This document shows, in pieces, positions 23,573-33,325 of a DNA stretch of 51,941 nt. Position numbers and translations under genes: made by a program. Source of the DNA: Pseudomonas frederiksbergensis (GTDB lineage Bacteria > Pseudomonadota > Gammaproteobacteria > Pseudomonadales > Pseudomonadaceae); the NCBI RefSeq assembly GCF_003732665.1, contig NZ_MOBP01000021.1:1-51941 (forward strand), in the 5' to 3' direction. Every line of letters starts with the position of its first letter. The first letter of the stretch is position 1. The notes beneath the pieces are model-generated. The model worked only from the letters and a program-made list of their open reading frames with translations, was not told the DNA's origin and did no database searches.

Positions 23573-25705
23573 ATGCACAACACCTTCACTGCAAACCGTC
23601 TGACGCTGGCCGTGTCGCTGGCCCTGTTCGGCTTGTCGGCCCACGCCGAAGAAAACACCAAGGATGGTGCCCTCCCCACGGTGACCGTCACCGCCGAACA
23701 CCACAGCGAGGACCTGCAAAAAACCCCGCTGGCGATCTCGGCGTTCGACGAAAAAACCCTGGACGACAAGCAGATCAAAAGTGTCCGGGACCTCTCCGGG
23801 CAAGTGCCGAACCTGACCCTCAGCCGTCAGTCGATCTCCTACAGCGCCCAGACCTACGGCATTCGCGGCATCGGCGAAACCGACCCGATCCAGGAATCCG
23901 CCGTGGCGGTGTACGCCGATGACCTGTACATCCCACGGGCCATTTCCTCGATGCTCGATTTCAACGACGTCGAGCGCGTCGAAGTGCTGCGCGGCCCCCA
24001 AGGTACGCTGTATGGACGCAACAGCAGCGCCGGCGCGATCCGCGTGATCACCCGCGATCCGACCCAGGAAACCCGCGGTTTCTTCGAACTCGGCGCCGGT
24101 AATTACAACGCGCAGAACGGCCGCTTCCTGATCAGCGGCCCGCTGGTGGACAACGCATTGTTTGGCAGCTTTTCGGCGATTCGCCTGACCCGTGACGGCA
24201 CCGTCTCCAACCCGACCCGGGGCAAGGACGTGAACAACGTCGACATCCAGTCCTATCGCGGCAAGTTGCGCTTCAACCCCATCGATTCGCCGTGGGATGT
24301 GCAACTGACCCTGGCCGGCACCTTCGACCGTGGCGACACCACCAGCTACACGCCATTCGATGCCAACGGCCACTTCGACAAATTCAAAAGCTACAGCAGC
24401 CTCGATCCGAAAAACCGCCTCGATCAGGGCAGTTCGGTGCTGCGCGCGATCTACACGATCAACGACAACCTGAACTTCAAATCCGTGACCGCCTACTCGG
24501 GGTTCAACCAGCCCGTGGACTACGACAACTCGGGGCAAGCGGCGCTGATCCAGCAAAACCTGATCACCTACAAGCAGGACTACGCCACTCAGGAATTCCA
24601 GCTCAACGGCGACTACGACAAATTCAGCTTCAGCACTGGCCTCTATCTGTACCGCGAGAAGTTCGAAGCCGACCGCGACAACCTGACCTATTCCGTGGCG
24701 CGCAACCGAGTAATCGGCCAGGGCCAATACAGCACGACCAACACCGAAAGCTACGCGCTGTATGGCCAGGGCAGCTACAAGATCACCCCGCAACTGTCGC
24801 TGATCGCCGGGCTGCGCTTCACCCGCGAACACAAGAATTTCGACTACACCAACTACGCGATCAACACCGACCGGCAGATCACCGGCACCAACTTCAGCGT
24901 CGATTCGAGCAAGTCCTGGCAGTCCACCAGCCCGAAAATCGGCTTCGAATACGCCTGGACCCCGCACCTGAATCAGTACGCCTACGTCGCCAAAGGCTTC
25001 AAGGCTGGCGGCTACGACAACCGCGCACCGACCCGGGCCGCCGCCGAGCAAGCGTTCTCCCCGGAAGACGTGACCACCTACGAAACCGGCTTCAAGGGTG
25101 ACTTCTTCGACCAGCGCCTGCGGGCCAACGTCGCGGTGTTCTACAACGACTACAAGGACCTGCAGACCAACGCCTATGACCCGGCGCTGGGGGTGAGTCT
25201 GCGCACCAACGTCGGCCAGGCCCACACCTACGGCGTCGAGCTGGAAACCCTCACCGCCCTGACCCGCGACCTGCAACTGACCGCCAACGTCGGCTACCTG
25301 CAAAGCCAGTACGACGACTTCGAAAACGCCAGCGGCGCCGGGGTCGATGCCAACGGTAAACAACTGGTGTTCTCACCGCGCTGGAACGCCAGCGTCGGCC
25401 TCAACTACACGATCCCGGCCGGACTGCCCGGCACTTTGCTTGCGGGCACCGATGCGCAGTTCCAGACCAAGTCCTACGCCAACGCATTGAACGACGACGT
25501 GCAGCAAATCCCCCAGCAAACCTTCTGGAACGCCAATACCCGCTACATCTCCAGCGACGGTCACTGGACCACCACCCTGGCGGTGAAAAACCTGCTCGAC
25601 CGTGCCTACCCGCAATCGGTCGGCTACGTGCCGTCCAGTGGCGCCCGCTTCTACTCGATCAACGACCCGCGAACCCTGTTGTTGTCGCTGCGTTACGACC
25701 TTTAA
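23573..25705 (+). CDS. TonB-dependent outer-membrane receptor
   Basis: This 710-residue receptor differs from the other two. The signal peptide (TLAVSLALFGLSAHA) is followed by a plug with LPTVTVTAEH, ERVEVLRGPQGTLYGRNSSAGAI and a barrel ending LLLSLRYDL. The plug resembles the large FecA/CirA-like group used for many small ligands. The start at 23573 is preferred because the signal peptide begins there; in-frame ATGs lie upstream at 23552 and earlier but without a ribosome binding site. Its promoter shares the regulatory site and leader motif of the six-gene operon, implying co-regulation. Confidence 0.88.
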   Translation: MHNTFTANRLTLAVSLALFGLSAHAEENTKDGALPTVTVTAEHHSEDLQKTPLAISAFDEKTLDDKQIKSVRDLSGQVPNLTLSRQSISYSAQTYGIRGIGETDPIQESAVAVYADDLYIPRAISSMLDFNDVERVEVLRGPQGTLYGRNSSAGAIRVITRDPTQETRGFFELGAGNYNAQNGRFLISGPLVDNALFGSFSAIRLTRDGTVSNPTRGKDVNNVDIQSYRGKLRFNPIDSPWDVQLTLAGTFDRGDTTSYTPFDANGHFDKFKSYSSLDPKNRLDQGSSVLRAIYTINDNLNFKSVTAYSGFNQPVDYDNSGQAALIQQNLITYKQDYATQEFQLNGDYDKFSFSTGLYLYREKFEADRDNLTYSVARNRVIGQGQYSTTNTESYALYGQGSYKITPQLSLIAGLRFTREHKNFDYTNYAINTDRQITGTNFSVDSSKSWQSTSPKIGFEYAWTPHLNQYAYVAKGFKAGGYDNRAPTRAAAEQAFSPEDVTTYETGFKGDFFDQRLRANVAVFYNDYKDLQTNAYDPALGVSLRTNVGQAHTYGVELETLTALTRDLQLTANVGYLQSQYDDFENASGAGVDANGKQLVFSPRWNASVGLNYTIPAGLPGTLLAGTDAQFQTKSYANALNDDVQQIPQQTFWNANTRYISSDGHWTTTLAVKNLLDRAYPQSVGYVPSSGARFYSINDPRTLLLSLRYDL

Positions 25706-25713
25706 CCCTCACG

Positions 25714-25815
25714 TGATCCCCCCGTAGGAGCTGCCGAAGGCTGCGATCTTTTGATCTTGTTTTTCAGGATCAAGATCAAAAGATCGCAGCCTTCGGCAGC
25801 TCCTACGGGGGATCC
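25714..25815. repeat. Perfect long hairpin repeat
   Basis: CCGTAGGAGCTGCCGAAGG, then GCTGCGATCTTTTGATCTTG, is mirrored by its complement after a short loop (TTTTTCAG). It follows the receptor stop and could terminate transcription on either strand. It belongs to a different repeat family from the REPINs. Confidence 0.85.
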
Positions 25816-25844
25816 AAATCTCTTCAATGCCAAGGAGCAACACG

Positions 25845-27419
25845 ATGGCTTTTACCCGCAGAGAAATGATTACCCGCATTGCCGCCGTCGGCGGTTATGG
25901 CGCCGCCGTTAGCGCCCTCGGTGCACTGGGGCTGACGCCGCAAGCCGTGGCGGCGACGTTCACCCCGTTGCAACTGGGCAGCAGTGGCAAAGGCAAAAAC
26001 GTGGTGGTGGTCGGCGCCGGGATCTCCGGGCTGGTCAGCGCCTATGAGCTGCGCAAGGCCGGTTTCAACGTGACCATTCTCGAAGCCCGGGAGCGTGTCG
26101 GCGGCCGTAACTGGACCTTGCGCCGGGGCACCAAAGTCGATTTCGACGATGGCGTGAGCCAGACCGTCGACTTCGATGACGGGCACTTCTTCAACGCCGG
26201 CCCGGCGCGCATTCCCAGCCATCACCAGACCATCCTCGGCTATTGCCGCGAGTTGGGTGTGGAGCTGCAAGTGCTGGTCAACAGCAGCCGCAATGCACTG
26301 GCCCTGCCGGACCCGAGCAAACCGGCGTTCCAGTTGCGCCAGGCCGTCAACGACACCCGTGGACAGTTATCGGAGTTGCTGGCGCGCACTGTCAGCCGCA
26401 AGGCCCTGGACCAGGACTTGAGTGTCGACGATCGCAAGGCGCTGCTGAATTTCCTCAAGGTCTACGGCGACCTGAATGCCGACCTGCAATACAAAGGCTC
26501 GGTGCGCTCCGGCTACACCCGCGTGCCTGGCGCCGGCGATCAAACCGGTGTGACTCGCGCCCCGCTGGAGCTGCAAACCCTGCTCAATCCCAAGCTCTGG
26601 GGCGCATTGGTGTTCGATGAAATCCCGGAGTTTTCCTCGACCATGTTCCAACCGGTGGGCGGCATGGACCGGATTCCCTATGCGTTCTACGACAAGCTCA
26701 AGGACGCGGTGCGTTTCAACGCCGAGGTCAGCGACATCCAGACGTCCGACAACGGCAGCCGCATCACCTATCGCGATCGCAAGACCGGCAAGACCCAAAC
26801 CCTGAACGCCGATTACGCGGTAGTCACCGTGCCCCTGCCGTTGCTGGCAAAACTGCCGAGCAACTTCAGTCAGCCGTTCAAGCAGGCGATTCTCAGCGCC
26901 CAAAGCGATCAGGCGAACAAGGTCGCCTGGCAGTCGCCGCGCTTCTGGGAAACCGATTTCAACATCTACGGTGGCCTGTCTTACCTCGATCACGAAGTCA
27001 AAGGCTTGTGGTATCCCAGCGATCGCTTGAACAGCGCCCAGGGGATTCTGGTCGCGGCCTACAACACCGCAGAATCGGCCCAGTCTTTCAGCCAAAAATC
27101 CCTCGCCGAACAGTTCGCCTCGTCCCGGCAAGCGGTCGAACTGCTGCACCCCGGCCATAGCGCCAAACTGCAAAAACCGGTGGCGATCAACTGGGCCAAG
27201 GTGCCGTTCAGCAAGGGGCCGTGGATTGTCAACGACGAGGTCGGCGAGAGCGCTTATCAGATTCTCAACCAACCCCAGGGCCGCACCTACCTGGCCAGCG
27301 ACGCCCTCGCCCACGGCGGGGTCGGCATCTGGCAGAACAGCGCCGCCGACTCGGCACGACGCATCGTCGCGCTGATTGGCCGGCATGCCGAACGCACTCA
27401 ATCGGGCGTTGCCGCCTGA
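25845..27419 (+). CDS. Exported flavin-containing amine/L-amino-acid oxidase
   Basis: This 524-residue flavoprotein has a twin-arginine-like signal (FTRREMITR, then a hydrophobic stretch to AVAA, about residue 37). The FAD-binding GAGISG motif is at 57-62, Glu80 binds ribose and GGRNW lies at 86-90. The NAGPARIPSHH segment at about 118-127 is typical of L-amino-acid oxidases and related amine oxidases. It should work in the periplasm and yield an imine, NH3 and H2O2. An AAGGAG ribosome binding site supports this start. A RidA-like gene follows, which would hydrolyse such an imine. Confidence 0.87.
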   Translation: MAFTRREMITRIAAVGGYGAAVSALGALGLTPQAVAATFTPLQLGSSGKGKNVVVVGAGISGLVSAYELRKAGFNVTILEARERVGGRNWTLRRGTKVDFDDGVSQTVDFDDGHFFNAGPARIPSHHQTILGYCRELGVELQVLVNSSRNALALPDPSKPAFQLRQAVNDTRGQLSELLARTVSRKALDQDLSVDDRKALLNFLKVYGDLNADLQYKGSVRSGYTRVPGAGDQTGVTRAPLELQTLLNPKLWGALVFDEIPEFSSTMFQPVGGMDRIPYAFYDKLKDAVRFNAEVSDIQTSDNGSRITYRDRKTGKTQTLNADYAVVTVPLPLLAKLPSNFSQPFKQAILSAQSDQANKVAWQSPRFWETDFNIYGGLSYLDHEVKGLWYPSDRLNSAQGILVAAYNTAESAQSFSQKSLAEQFASSRQAVELLHPGHSAKLQKPVAINWAKVPFSKGPWIVNDEVGESAYQILNQPQGRTYLASDALAHGGVGIWQNSAADSARRIVALIGRHAERTQSGVAA

Positions 27420-27432
27420 TGCGCAAAACCCT

Positions 27433-27522
27433 TGTGGGAGCGGGCTTGCTCGCGAAAACGGTGTATCAGTTGATAGAGATGCTGACTGACACGACGCCTT
27501 CGCGAGCAAGCCCGCTCCCACA
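27433..27522. repeat. REPIN
   Basis: Inverted REP pair (GTGGGAGCGGGCTTGCTCGCG type) between the oxidase and RidA-like genes. Confidence 0.9.
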
Positions 27523-27557
27523 GGTTATTTCTCCCGACTCACTTAAAGGACTGAACG

Positions 27558-28055
27558 ATGAAAGCCATTACCTTGCTCACAGGATTGCTCATGACCGCCA
27601 CCGCCCTCACCAGCCAGGCTGACGAAATCAAGCGCATCGCCCTGCCCAATTCGAATTTCCCTATTTCCCTGGCGGTGCAAGTGCCGGCGCAAACCGAGTT
27701 GTTGTTCGTCAGCGGATTACTCGCCGACTTGCATGATCCGAAAGCGCCTAAAGACTCTTTTGCCGCCTACGGCGATACCGCGACCCAGACCACCTCGATC
27801 CTTAACAAGCTCAAAGGCGTGCTGCAAAGCCAGGGCCTGGACCTCGGTGATGTGGTGCAACTGCGGGTGTTCCTGGTGGGTGATCCGGCCAAGGGCAACA
27901 AGCTCGATTTCGCCGGTTTGCAGGAAGGCTACACGCCGTTCTTCGGCAGCACCGCGCAGCCGAACAAACCGGCGCGCACCGCGATTCAAGTGGTTGCCCT
28001 GCCGCTGCCCGGTGGCCTGGTGGAAATCGAAGCCGTCGCCGCACGCAAGAAGTGA
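27558..28055 (+). CDS. Exported RidA-family imine deaminase
   Basis: This 165-residue protein has a Sec signal peptide (MKAITLLTGLLMTATALTSQ, cleavage near 21), unusual for this mainly cytoplasmic family. The catalytic Arg140 in KPARTAIQVVALP and Glu157 in VEIEA match RidA. It should hydrolyse reactive imines or enamines in the periplasm, possibly those made by the preceding oxidase. An AAAGGA ribosome binding site precedes it. It lies 36 bp before the receptor gene, probably co-transcribed. Confidence 0.85.
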   Translation: MKAITLLTGLLMTATALTSQADEIKRIALPNSNFPISLAVQVPAQTELLFVSGLLADLHDPKAPKDSFAAYGDTATQTTSILNKLKGVLQSQGLDLGDVVQLRVFLVGDPAKGNKLDFAGLQEGYTPFFGSTAQPNKPARTAIQVVALPLPGGLVEIEAVAARKK

Positions 28056-28091
28056 CACGGACAACACCAGACATTCAGGAGCTTCACCTTT

Positions 28092-30569
28092 ATGCGCCAC
28101 TGCCCAGTCCCCGTTTACCGTCCTTTGTTATTGCCGCTGTCCTTCGCTTGCAGCCTGACCTCGTTCAGCCTCGAAGCCGCTGAAACCGGCGCGCCGACCC
28201 TCGACACAGTGGTCGTCACCGGCAACCGTGGCGCCGAGCAACGCACCGTCACCACCAGCCCGACACCCATCGATGTGGTGACGGGCGAACAACTGCGCTC
28301 GGTCGGCAAACCGAGCCTGCTGGAAGCGTTGAGCAAATTCATTCCGTCGTTCAACTTGCCCGACCGCGCCGGTTGGGATGCCAGCGGCGTGGTGCGTTCG
28401 GCGACCCTGCGCGGGCTTACCGCGTCCCATGTGCTGGTGCTGGTCAACGGCAAGCGCAGACACACCAGCGCCACCCTGAATATCAACGGCATCAACAGCG
28501 GCGCGGCGCCGAGCGACCTGGACCTGATCCCGGTGGCGTCCATCGACCATATCGAAGTGCTGCGCGACGGTGCGGCGGCGCAATATGGTTCGGACGCGAT
28601 TTCCGGGGTGATCAATATCATCCTCAAACAGACCACCGGCGGCAGCTCCGACACCACCCTCGGCCAGGGCTACGACGGCAAGCGCGGCACCGGGCAGGAA
28701 GCGCTCAATTATGGGTTTCAGGTCGGTGAAGCCGGGGTGCTCAACGTCTCGCTGGACACCCGGTATCAGGAGCGCGACAACAAGGCCGGCAGCAACGGCT
28801 ACAGCGCTCATTACTATCCCCTGGCCGATGGCTCGCCCGATCCGCGCGAGGCCGGTGCCAGCCACCACACCTACAAAGGCTACGGCTTGCCCCGCAGTCA
28901 ATTGGCCGATGCCGGCTACAACCTCGACCTGCCGCTCAACGATGGGCTGACCCTGTACTCGTTCTCGACCGTGGCCACCCGGGAGAACAACGACGGCCAG
29001 AACTTCCGCCTGCCCAGCGGGCGCAACACCATCACCACCGGCCCCAACGGCTATCCCGATGGCTACAGCCCTTACTGGCTGGTCAACGAAACCGATTTCC
29101 AGTCCGCGTTCGGCGCCAAGGGCGACAACTTCGGCGGTTGGGCCTGGGACCTGAGCAGCACTTACGGCCGCAACTACGCCAAGCAACGGACCTACGACAA
29201 CCAGAACCCGTCCCTGGGCGAAAACACCCCGAACAAGTTCACCTCCGGCATCTACATCGCCGATCAGTTGACCAGCAACCTCGACCTGAAAAACAGCTAC
29301 GAAATCGGCCTGGCCAAACCCTTGGACGTGGCCTTCGGTTTCGAGCATCGGCGGGAAAGCTACGAGACCCGCGCCGGCTCCGAAGCTTCGTATATCGATG
29401 GCGGCTACGTGTTCCCGGACGACAGCCCACGGGCCGGGCAACGTCCGGACCCGGGGGCGCAGGTCACCAACGGCATCATCCCGCAGGACGCGCAAAAAGT
29501 CAGCCGCAACAGTGTCGCCAGCTACATCGATCTGGGGTTCTATCCGGTTGAACAGTGGTACGTCGGCGTCGCCGGGCGTTACGAGCATTACAACGAAGGC
29601 GTCGGCGGCACCCGTAGCGGCAAACTCAGTACCCGCTATGAATTCAACCCGGTGTTCTCGGTACGCGGCAGTGTCAGCAATGGCTTCCGTGCGCCGTCGT
29701 TGGCCAACGAGATCTTCACGGCGCGCTCGACCGGGTTCGACACCATTAATGGCGTCTACCAGTCCTACAACTACGTGATCCTGCCGGTGGATTCAGCAGG
29801 CGCCCAGGCCCTCGGCGCCGAAGCGTTGAAGCCCGAACGCTCGACCAACTTCAGCCTCGGCTTCGCCCTGACCCCCAGCGATGACTTGAGCCTGACCGTC
29901 GACGGCTACGTGATCAACTTGCGTGATCGCCTGGTGCTCAGCGAACGCTTCCAGGGACCGGGCATCGCCGCCCTGCTCGACGGCATCGGCGTACCGGCCA
30001 CGGCAGGCGCGCAGTACTTCACCAACGGCGCGAGCACCCGCACTTCCGGGGTCGATGTGGTCGGTAACTATCGGCAGAACCTCAACCGCTACGGCACGGT
30101 GAAGTGGACGGCCGCGCTGAACTACAACCACACGCAGATCCTCAGCGTGAACGACACGCCGGAACAACTCACGGCATTGGGCGGCAACTTCCAGCTGATG
30201 GGCCGCCAGTCCCGGGCGCTGATCACCAAGACCTCGCCGAGCAGCAAGATGATTTTTTCCGCCGACTGGGGCATCAGCGACTTCGACGTCAACCTGCGCC
30301 TGACCCGTTATGGCACCTACACCGAGGTCAACAGTTCGAGTGATTCGAGCCTGGACCGCGAGTACTCGGCCAAGTGGATTACCGACCTCGACGTCGCTTA
30401 TTCATTGACCAAGCAACTGACCGTGGCCGTGGGCGCGCAGAACCTGTTCGACAAATACCCGGACCATATCGGCGTACCCAACTCGTCGTTCGGCGATAAC
30501 TGGGGCAGCTATTCACCGTTCGGCTTTACCGGCGGTTACTACTACACCCGGTTGCAGTACGCGTTCTGA
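28092..30569 (+). CDS. TonB-dependent outer-membrane receptor
   Basis: This 825-residue paralogue of the 13385-15859 receptor has a signal peptide with FSLEAAE near its end, a plug with LDTVVVTGNRGAEQRTVTT and VLRDGAAAQYGSDAISG, and a barrel ending YSPFGFTGGYYYTRLQYAF. Their similarity indicates duplication within this locus. The gene follows the oxidase-RidA pair closely, suggesting the imported compound is first handled in the periplasm by that pair. The ligand is unknown. Confidence 0.9.
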   Translation: MRHCPVPVYRPLLLPLSFACSLTSFSLEAAETGAPTLDTVVVTGNRGAEQRTVTTSPTPIDVVTGEQLRSVGKPSLLEALSKFIPSFNLPDRAGWDASGVVRSATLRGLTASHVLVLVNGKRRHTSATLNINGINSGAAPSDLDLIPVASIDHIEVLRDGAAAQYGSDAISGVINIILKQTTGGSSDTTLGQGYDGKRGTGQEALNYGFQVGEAGVLNVSLDTRYQERDNKAGSNGYSAHYYPLADGSPDPREAGASHHTYKGYGLPRSQLADAGYNLDLPLNDGLTLYSFSTVATRENNDGQNFRLPSGRNTITTGPNGYPDGYSPYWLVNETDFQSAFGAKGDNFGGWAWDLSSTYGRNYAKQRTYDNQNPSLGENTPNKFTSGIYIADQLTSNLDLKNSYEIGLAKPLDVAFGFEHRRESYETRAGSEASYIDGGYVFPDDSPRAGQRPDPGAQVTNGIIPQDAQKVSRNSVASYIDLGFYPVEQWYVGVAGRYEHYNEGVGGTRSGKLSTRYEFNPVFSVRGSVSNGFRAPSLANEIFTARSTGFDTINGVYQSYNYVILPVDSAGAQALGAEALKPERSTNFSLGFALTPSDDLSLTVDGYVINLRDRLVLSERFQGPGIAALLDGIGVPATAGAQYFTNGASTRTSGVDVVGNYRQNLNRYGTVKWTAALNYNHTQILSVNDTPEQLTALGGNFQLMGRQSRALITKTSPSSKMIFSADWGISDFDVNLRLTRYGTYTEVNSSSDSSLDREYSAKWITDLDVAYSLTKQLTVAVGAQNLFDKYPDHIGVPNSSFGDNWGSYSPFGFTGGYYYTRLQYAF

Positions 30570-30585
30570 TGCACAAATCGCGGGC

Positions 30586-30621
30586 AAAAAAAAATCCCAG
30601 GCAGCTGATGGACGCCTGGGA
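30586..30621 (-). terminator. Rho-independent terminator (minus strand)
   Basis: Stem TCCCAGGC/GCCTGGGA with nine T on the minus strand following it. It serves the NADH dehydrogenase gene ending at 30768; the plus-strand side lacks a T run, so the receptor gene ends less cleanly. Confidence 0.8.
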
Positions 30622-30767
30622 CTTAAAAATGCATAAACCGTGGTGGTGAACGCGGGGCAATATTAACCTACTAAAACACTTTGAAACAATATATTTCTGC
30701 GCACTGTTCGGTTAATTAACGCCGTAAGCCCTTATATATCATCACTATTTGTGCGGGCTTCAAGACA

Positions 30768-31970
30768 TCAAGCGATTGGAATCAGCGGATCAGCGGCGGC
30801 CCATGCCGTCTCACGATTGGCCGCTGGCGGGTAAATCCACACGGTGTTGATCTGAGTCTTGAGCTCCTTGCCTTCCTGCTTCACCAGTTTGACCTGGCGA
30901 TCCCACCCCTCGGTGTACACCGCGCCCCAGGCCCCCAGGTCCAGGCACGTCACGTACTTGGGCTGGCTGTATGGGGTCGGGTCCACGCCGAGAATCTGCG
31001 CTGCCACGTTGTTGCCGGCGTGACGGCCGAGGACGATGGCGTGCTGGCAGGTCATCAGGGCGTGGTTGCCGATGTCATCGCTTGCGGCGTAGGCCACGTC
31101 GCCGGTGGCGAAGATATCGTCCTGGCCGATGACTTTCAGGTGCGCATCCACATGCAGGCGGCCGAGGTGATCGCGTTCGGCGGGAACCTGTTCGGTCAGC
31201 GAGCTGGCGCGCACGCCGGTGGTCCAGATCACCGTTTTGGCTTCGATGCGTTGGCCGTCGGCCAGGGTCACACCGTTTTGATCGACCGAAACCACCGACG
31301 AATTTAGCTGCCACTTCACGCCCAACTCAGTACTCGCCTCAGCGATGGACTGGCTGATTTGCGCGCCCATGGAGGCACCGACCTTTTCGCCGCGATCAAC
31401 GATGATCACGTTGATGTTCACGTTATCCCCCAGGATCGCTCGCAGACGAGCGGGCATTTCGGTCGCAGTTTCAATCCCGGTGAAGCCACCGCCGGCGACG
31501 ACCACGGTGTTGCGGGCGTTGCTTTCTGGCAGTTTGGCCAGGGACTTGAGGTGGTTTTCCAGGCGCACGGCGTGTTCGATTTGGTCCACATCAAAGGCGA
31601 AATCGGCCACGCCCGGGGTGTTGGATGACGCCAAACGGCTGCCGGTAGCCAGAACGAGTTTGTCGTAGCTGAGTGCCTGTTTGGCACCCGAAGCGTCCAG
31701 ATAGCCGACGCGTTTTTGCTCGACGTCGATGGTTTCAGCAGCGCCCTGGACGAACTTCACACCCACGGCATCGAACAGCTCGCCAATCGGCGCGGCCAGT
31801 TGATGGGCATTCGGTTCGTAGAAGCGCGGACGCACCCGCAGCTCGGCCTGTGGCGCCAGGACGGTCACTTCAACGGCGTCGTGGCCATGAATATCGAACA
31901 GTCGCGTGGCGCTCAAAGCCGTCCACATTCCACCAAAACCTGCGCCAATAACCAGAATCTGTTGTTTCAT
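30768..31970 (-). CDS. Type II NADH dehydrogenase-like FAD/NAD(P) oxidoreductase
   Basis: This 400-residue flavoprotein starts MKQQILVIGAGFGG, the FAD dinucleotide fold, and has a second NAD-binding motif (VVAGGGFTGIE) and ATGDVAYA near the end. It fits the NDH-2 family, which oxidises NADH and reduces quinone at the membrane without proton pumping. The start at 31970 has a GGAG ribosome binding site; the frame extends further upstream but lacks a dinucleotide fold there. It is divergent from the Rrf2 regulator. Confidence 0.85.
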   Translation of the reverse strand: MKQQILVIGAGFGGMWTALSATRLFDIHGHDAVEVTVLAPQAELRVRPRFYEPNAHQLAAPIGELFDAVGVKFVQGAAETIDVEQKRVGYLDASGAKQALSYDKLVLATGSRLASSNTPGVADFAFDVDQIEHAVRLENHLKSLAKLPESNARNTVVVAGGGFTGIETATEMPARLRAILGDNVNINVIIVDRGEKVGASMGAQISQSIAEASTELGVKWQLNSSVVSVDQNGVTLADGQRIEAKTVIWTTGVRASSLTEQVPAERDHLGRLHVDAHLKVIGQDDIFATGDVAYAASDDIGNHALMTCQHAIVLGRHAGNNVAAQILGVDPTPYSQPKYVTCLDLGAWGAVYTEGWDRQVKLVKQEGKELKTQINTVWIYPPAANRETAWAAADPLIPIA

Positions 31971-32245
31971 TTTTAACTCCGAAGGGAAAACCAGGTGATG
32001 AATGAGTTCAGAGGCACGGCTGCTGCCTGACCGAATAACTACGACTCTATTGGTCGCCTTTATTCTAAACAAGTCAACTTTACTGATCATTCCAATCGGT
32101 TTATCGAATGTGTCCCTGCCACCGTTCTAAACCGGCCATCAACGGCCAAACAGACGTTTCAAAAGCAAACAGCCCGCCGATGAAGCGCGTTGCCGCCCTC
32201 CCATTCCGCTGCTAATATTTGCGACTAATTCGGTCGGAGATCACT

Positions 32246-32788
32246 ATGTCTCTTTATAGTGCAGGCGTTGAGTACGGCATTCATTGCCTGCTTTTTCTGG
32301 TAGGCAATGGCGGCGACTCCCGCGAAGCGAGCGTGCGCGACCTCGCCGAGCTGCAAGGTGTCCCCCTGGACTACCTGGCGAAAATCTTCACCAAACTGGC
32401 CAAGGGCAAACTGGTGGTGGCCACTGAAGGGGTGCGCGGGGGGTTCAAACTGGCCAGGCCTTCGGACGAAATCACCCTGCTGGACATCGTCAACGCCATC
32501 GACGGCCAGAAGCTGATCTTCGATTGCCGGGAGATCCGTGGCCGCTGCGCCTTGTTCGAAGGCTCGGCGCCAGCCTGGGCGCTGGATGGGGGGTGCGCGG
32601 TGCACGGGGCAATGATGACCGCACAAAAACGCATGGAAGACGCCCTGGCCCAGACCACCATTCTGGATTTGGCGCGCAAGGTCGGGCGCAAAGCCCCGCC
32701 GGAGTTCTCCGGGCAGGTCGATGAATGGCTGGTGGAGCGCAGGGAAAAGAAAAGCGCGAGCATTGCGGTGACGGACATCACCGAGTAG
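32246..32788 (+). CDS. Rrf2-family transcriptional regulator
   Basis: This 180-residue regulator has the Rrf2 winged helix (RDLAELQGVPLDYLAKIFT, about 31-49) and GVRGGFKLARPSDEITLLDI. Cys94, Cys101 and Cys117 could bind an Fe-S cluster or sense redox state, though the spacing is wider than in IscR. It is divergent from the NADH dehydrogenase gene and probably controls it. GGAGATCACT precedes the ATG at 32246. Confidence 0.88.
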   Translation: MSLYSAGVEYGIHCLLFLVGNGGDSREASVRDLAELQGVPLDYLAKIFTKLAKGKLVVATEGVRGGFKLARPSDEITLLDIVNAIDGQKLIFDCREIRGRCALFEGSAPAWALDGGCAVHGAMMTAQKRMEDALAQTTILDLARKVGRKAPPEFSGQVDEWLVERREKKSASIAVTDITE

Positions 32789-32795
32789 TCAGTTA

Positions 32796-32817
32796 TGGCG
32801 AGCAAGCTCGCTCGCCA
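32796..32817. terminator. Hairpin between convergent genes
   Basis: TGGCGAGC/GCTCGCCA perfect stem with a 6-nt loop. No T run; it looks like a REP remnant that could end transcription of either gene. Confidence 0.45.
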
Positions 32818-32825
32818 CAACGGCG

Positions 32826-33161
32826 TTACAGGCAGTCCCGCACGGCCTGGCGCATCGCCCCCGATTTCGCCCACGGCGGCCCCTGATACAGGGAAACCCG
32901 GCTGCCATCCTTCGATTTCACGATATCCAGGATCTCGTCCGCCGTGATGATGCTCGGCGCGGTCAGGCGATAGCCGTTGGAAATCCCGACTTGCCTGGTC
33001 TTGGGAATCTGTGCCTGCCACAGCGGCAGCACGCACGCGACGTACTCTTTCGGCGGCTTGGCGCTGTATTTGCTGACATTGGGCTCACCGGGCACCACGG
33101 ATGCAGGCAACGAACAGCCCGCCAACATCGCCACCCCCAGACCCATTATCAACATCCGCAT
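32826..33161 (-). CDS. Small lipoprotein, unknown function
   Basis: This 111-residue protein has a lipoprotein signal with lipobox LAGC (MLIMGLGVAMLAGC), so it should be membrane-anchored. The rest has no motif I recognise; two further Cys residues, Cys43 and a near-terminal Cys, could form a disulfide. It is convergent with the Rrf2 gene. Confidence 0.75.
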   Translation of the reverse strand: MRMLIMGLGVAMLAGCSLPASVVPGEPNVSKYSAKPPKEYVACVLPLWQAQIPKTRQVGISNGYRLTAPSIITADEILDIVKSKDGSRVSLYQGPPWAKSGAMRQAVRDCL

Positions 33162-33325
33162 GACGCTTCCTTATCCTGAAAAACGGCGAATGTAGCGCGT
33201 ACCTGCCCAGACATCCAGCGCACACTCAGCAAATCTGACAGAACCGTCGTACGCCCTTACGAACGGACTGCCCTGCCCGGTAAACCGGACTAATCTTTCC
33301 TAGCCAAGATTTGAAGGAGATCATC

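Noticed and set aside
22125..25363. Long minus-strand frames opposite the dehydrogenase and TonB receptor genes
   Set aside because: Codon-composition shadows of GC-rich genes that are well supported on the plus strand.
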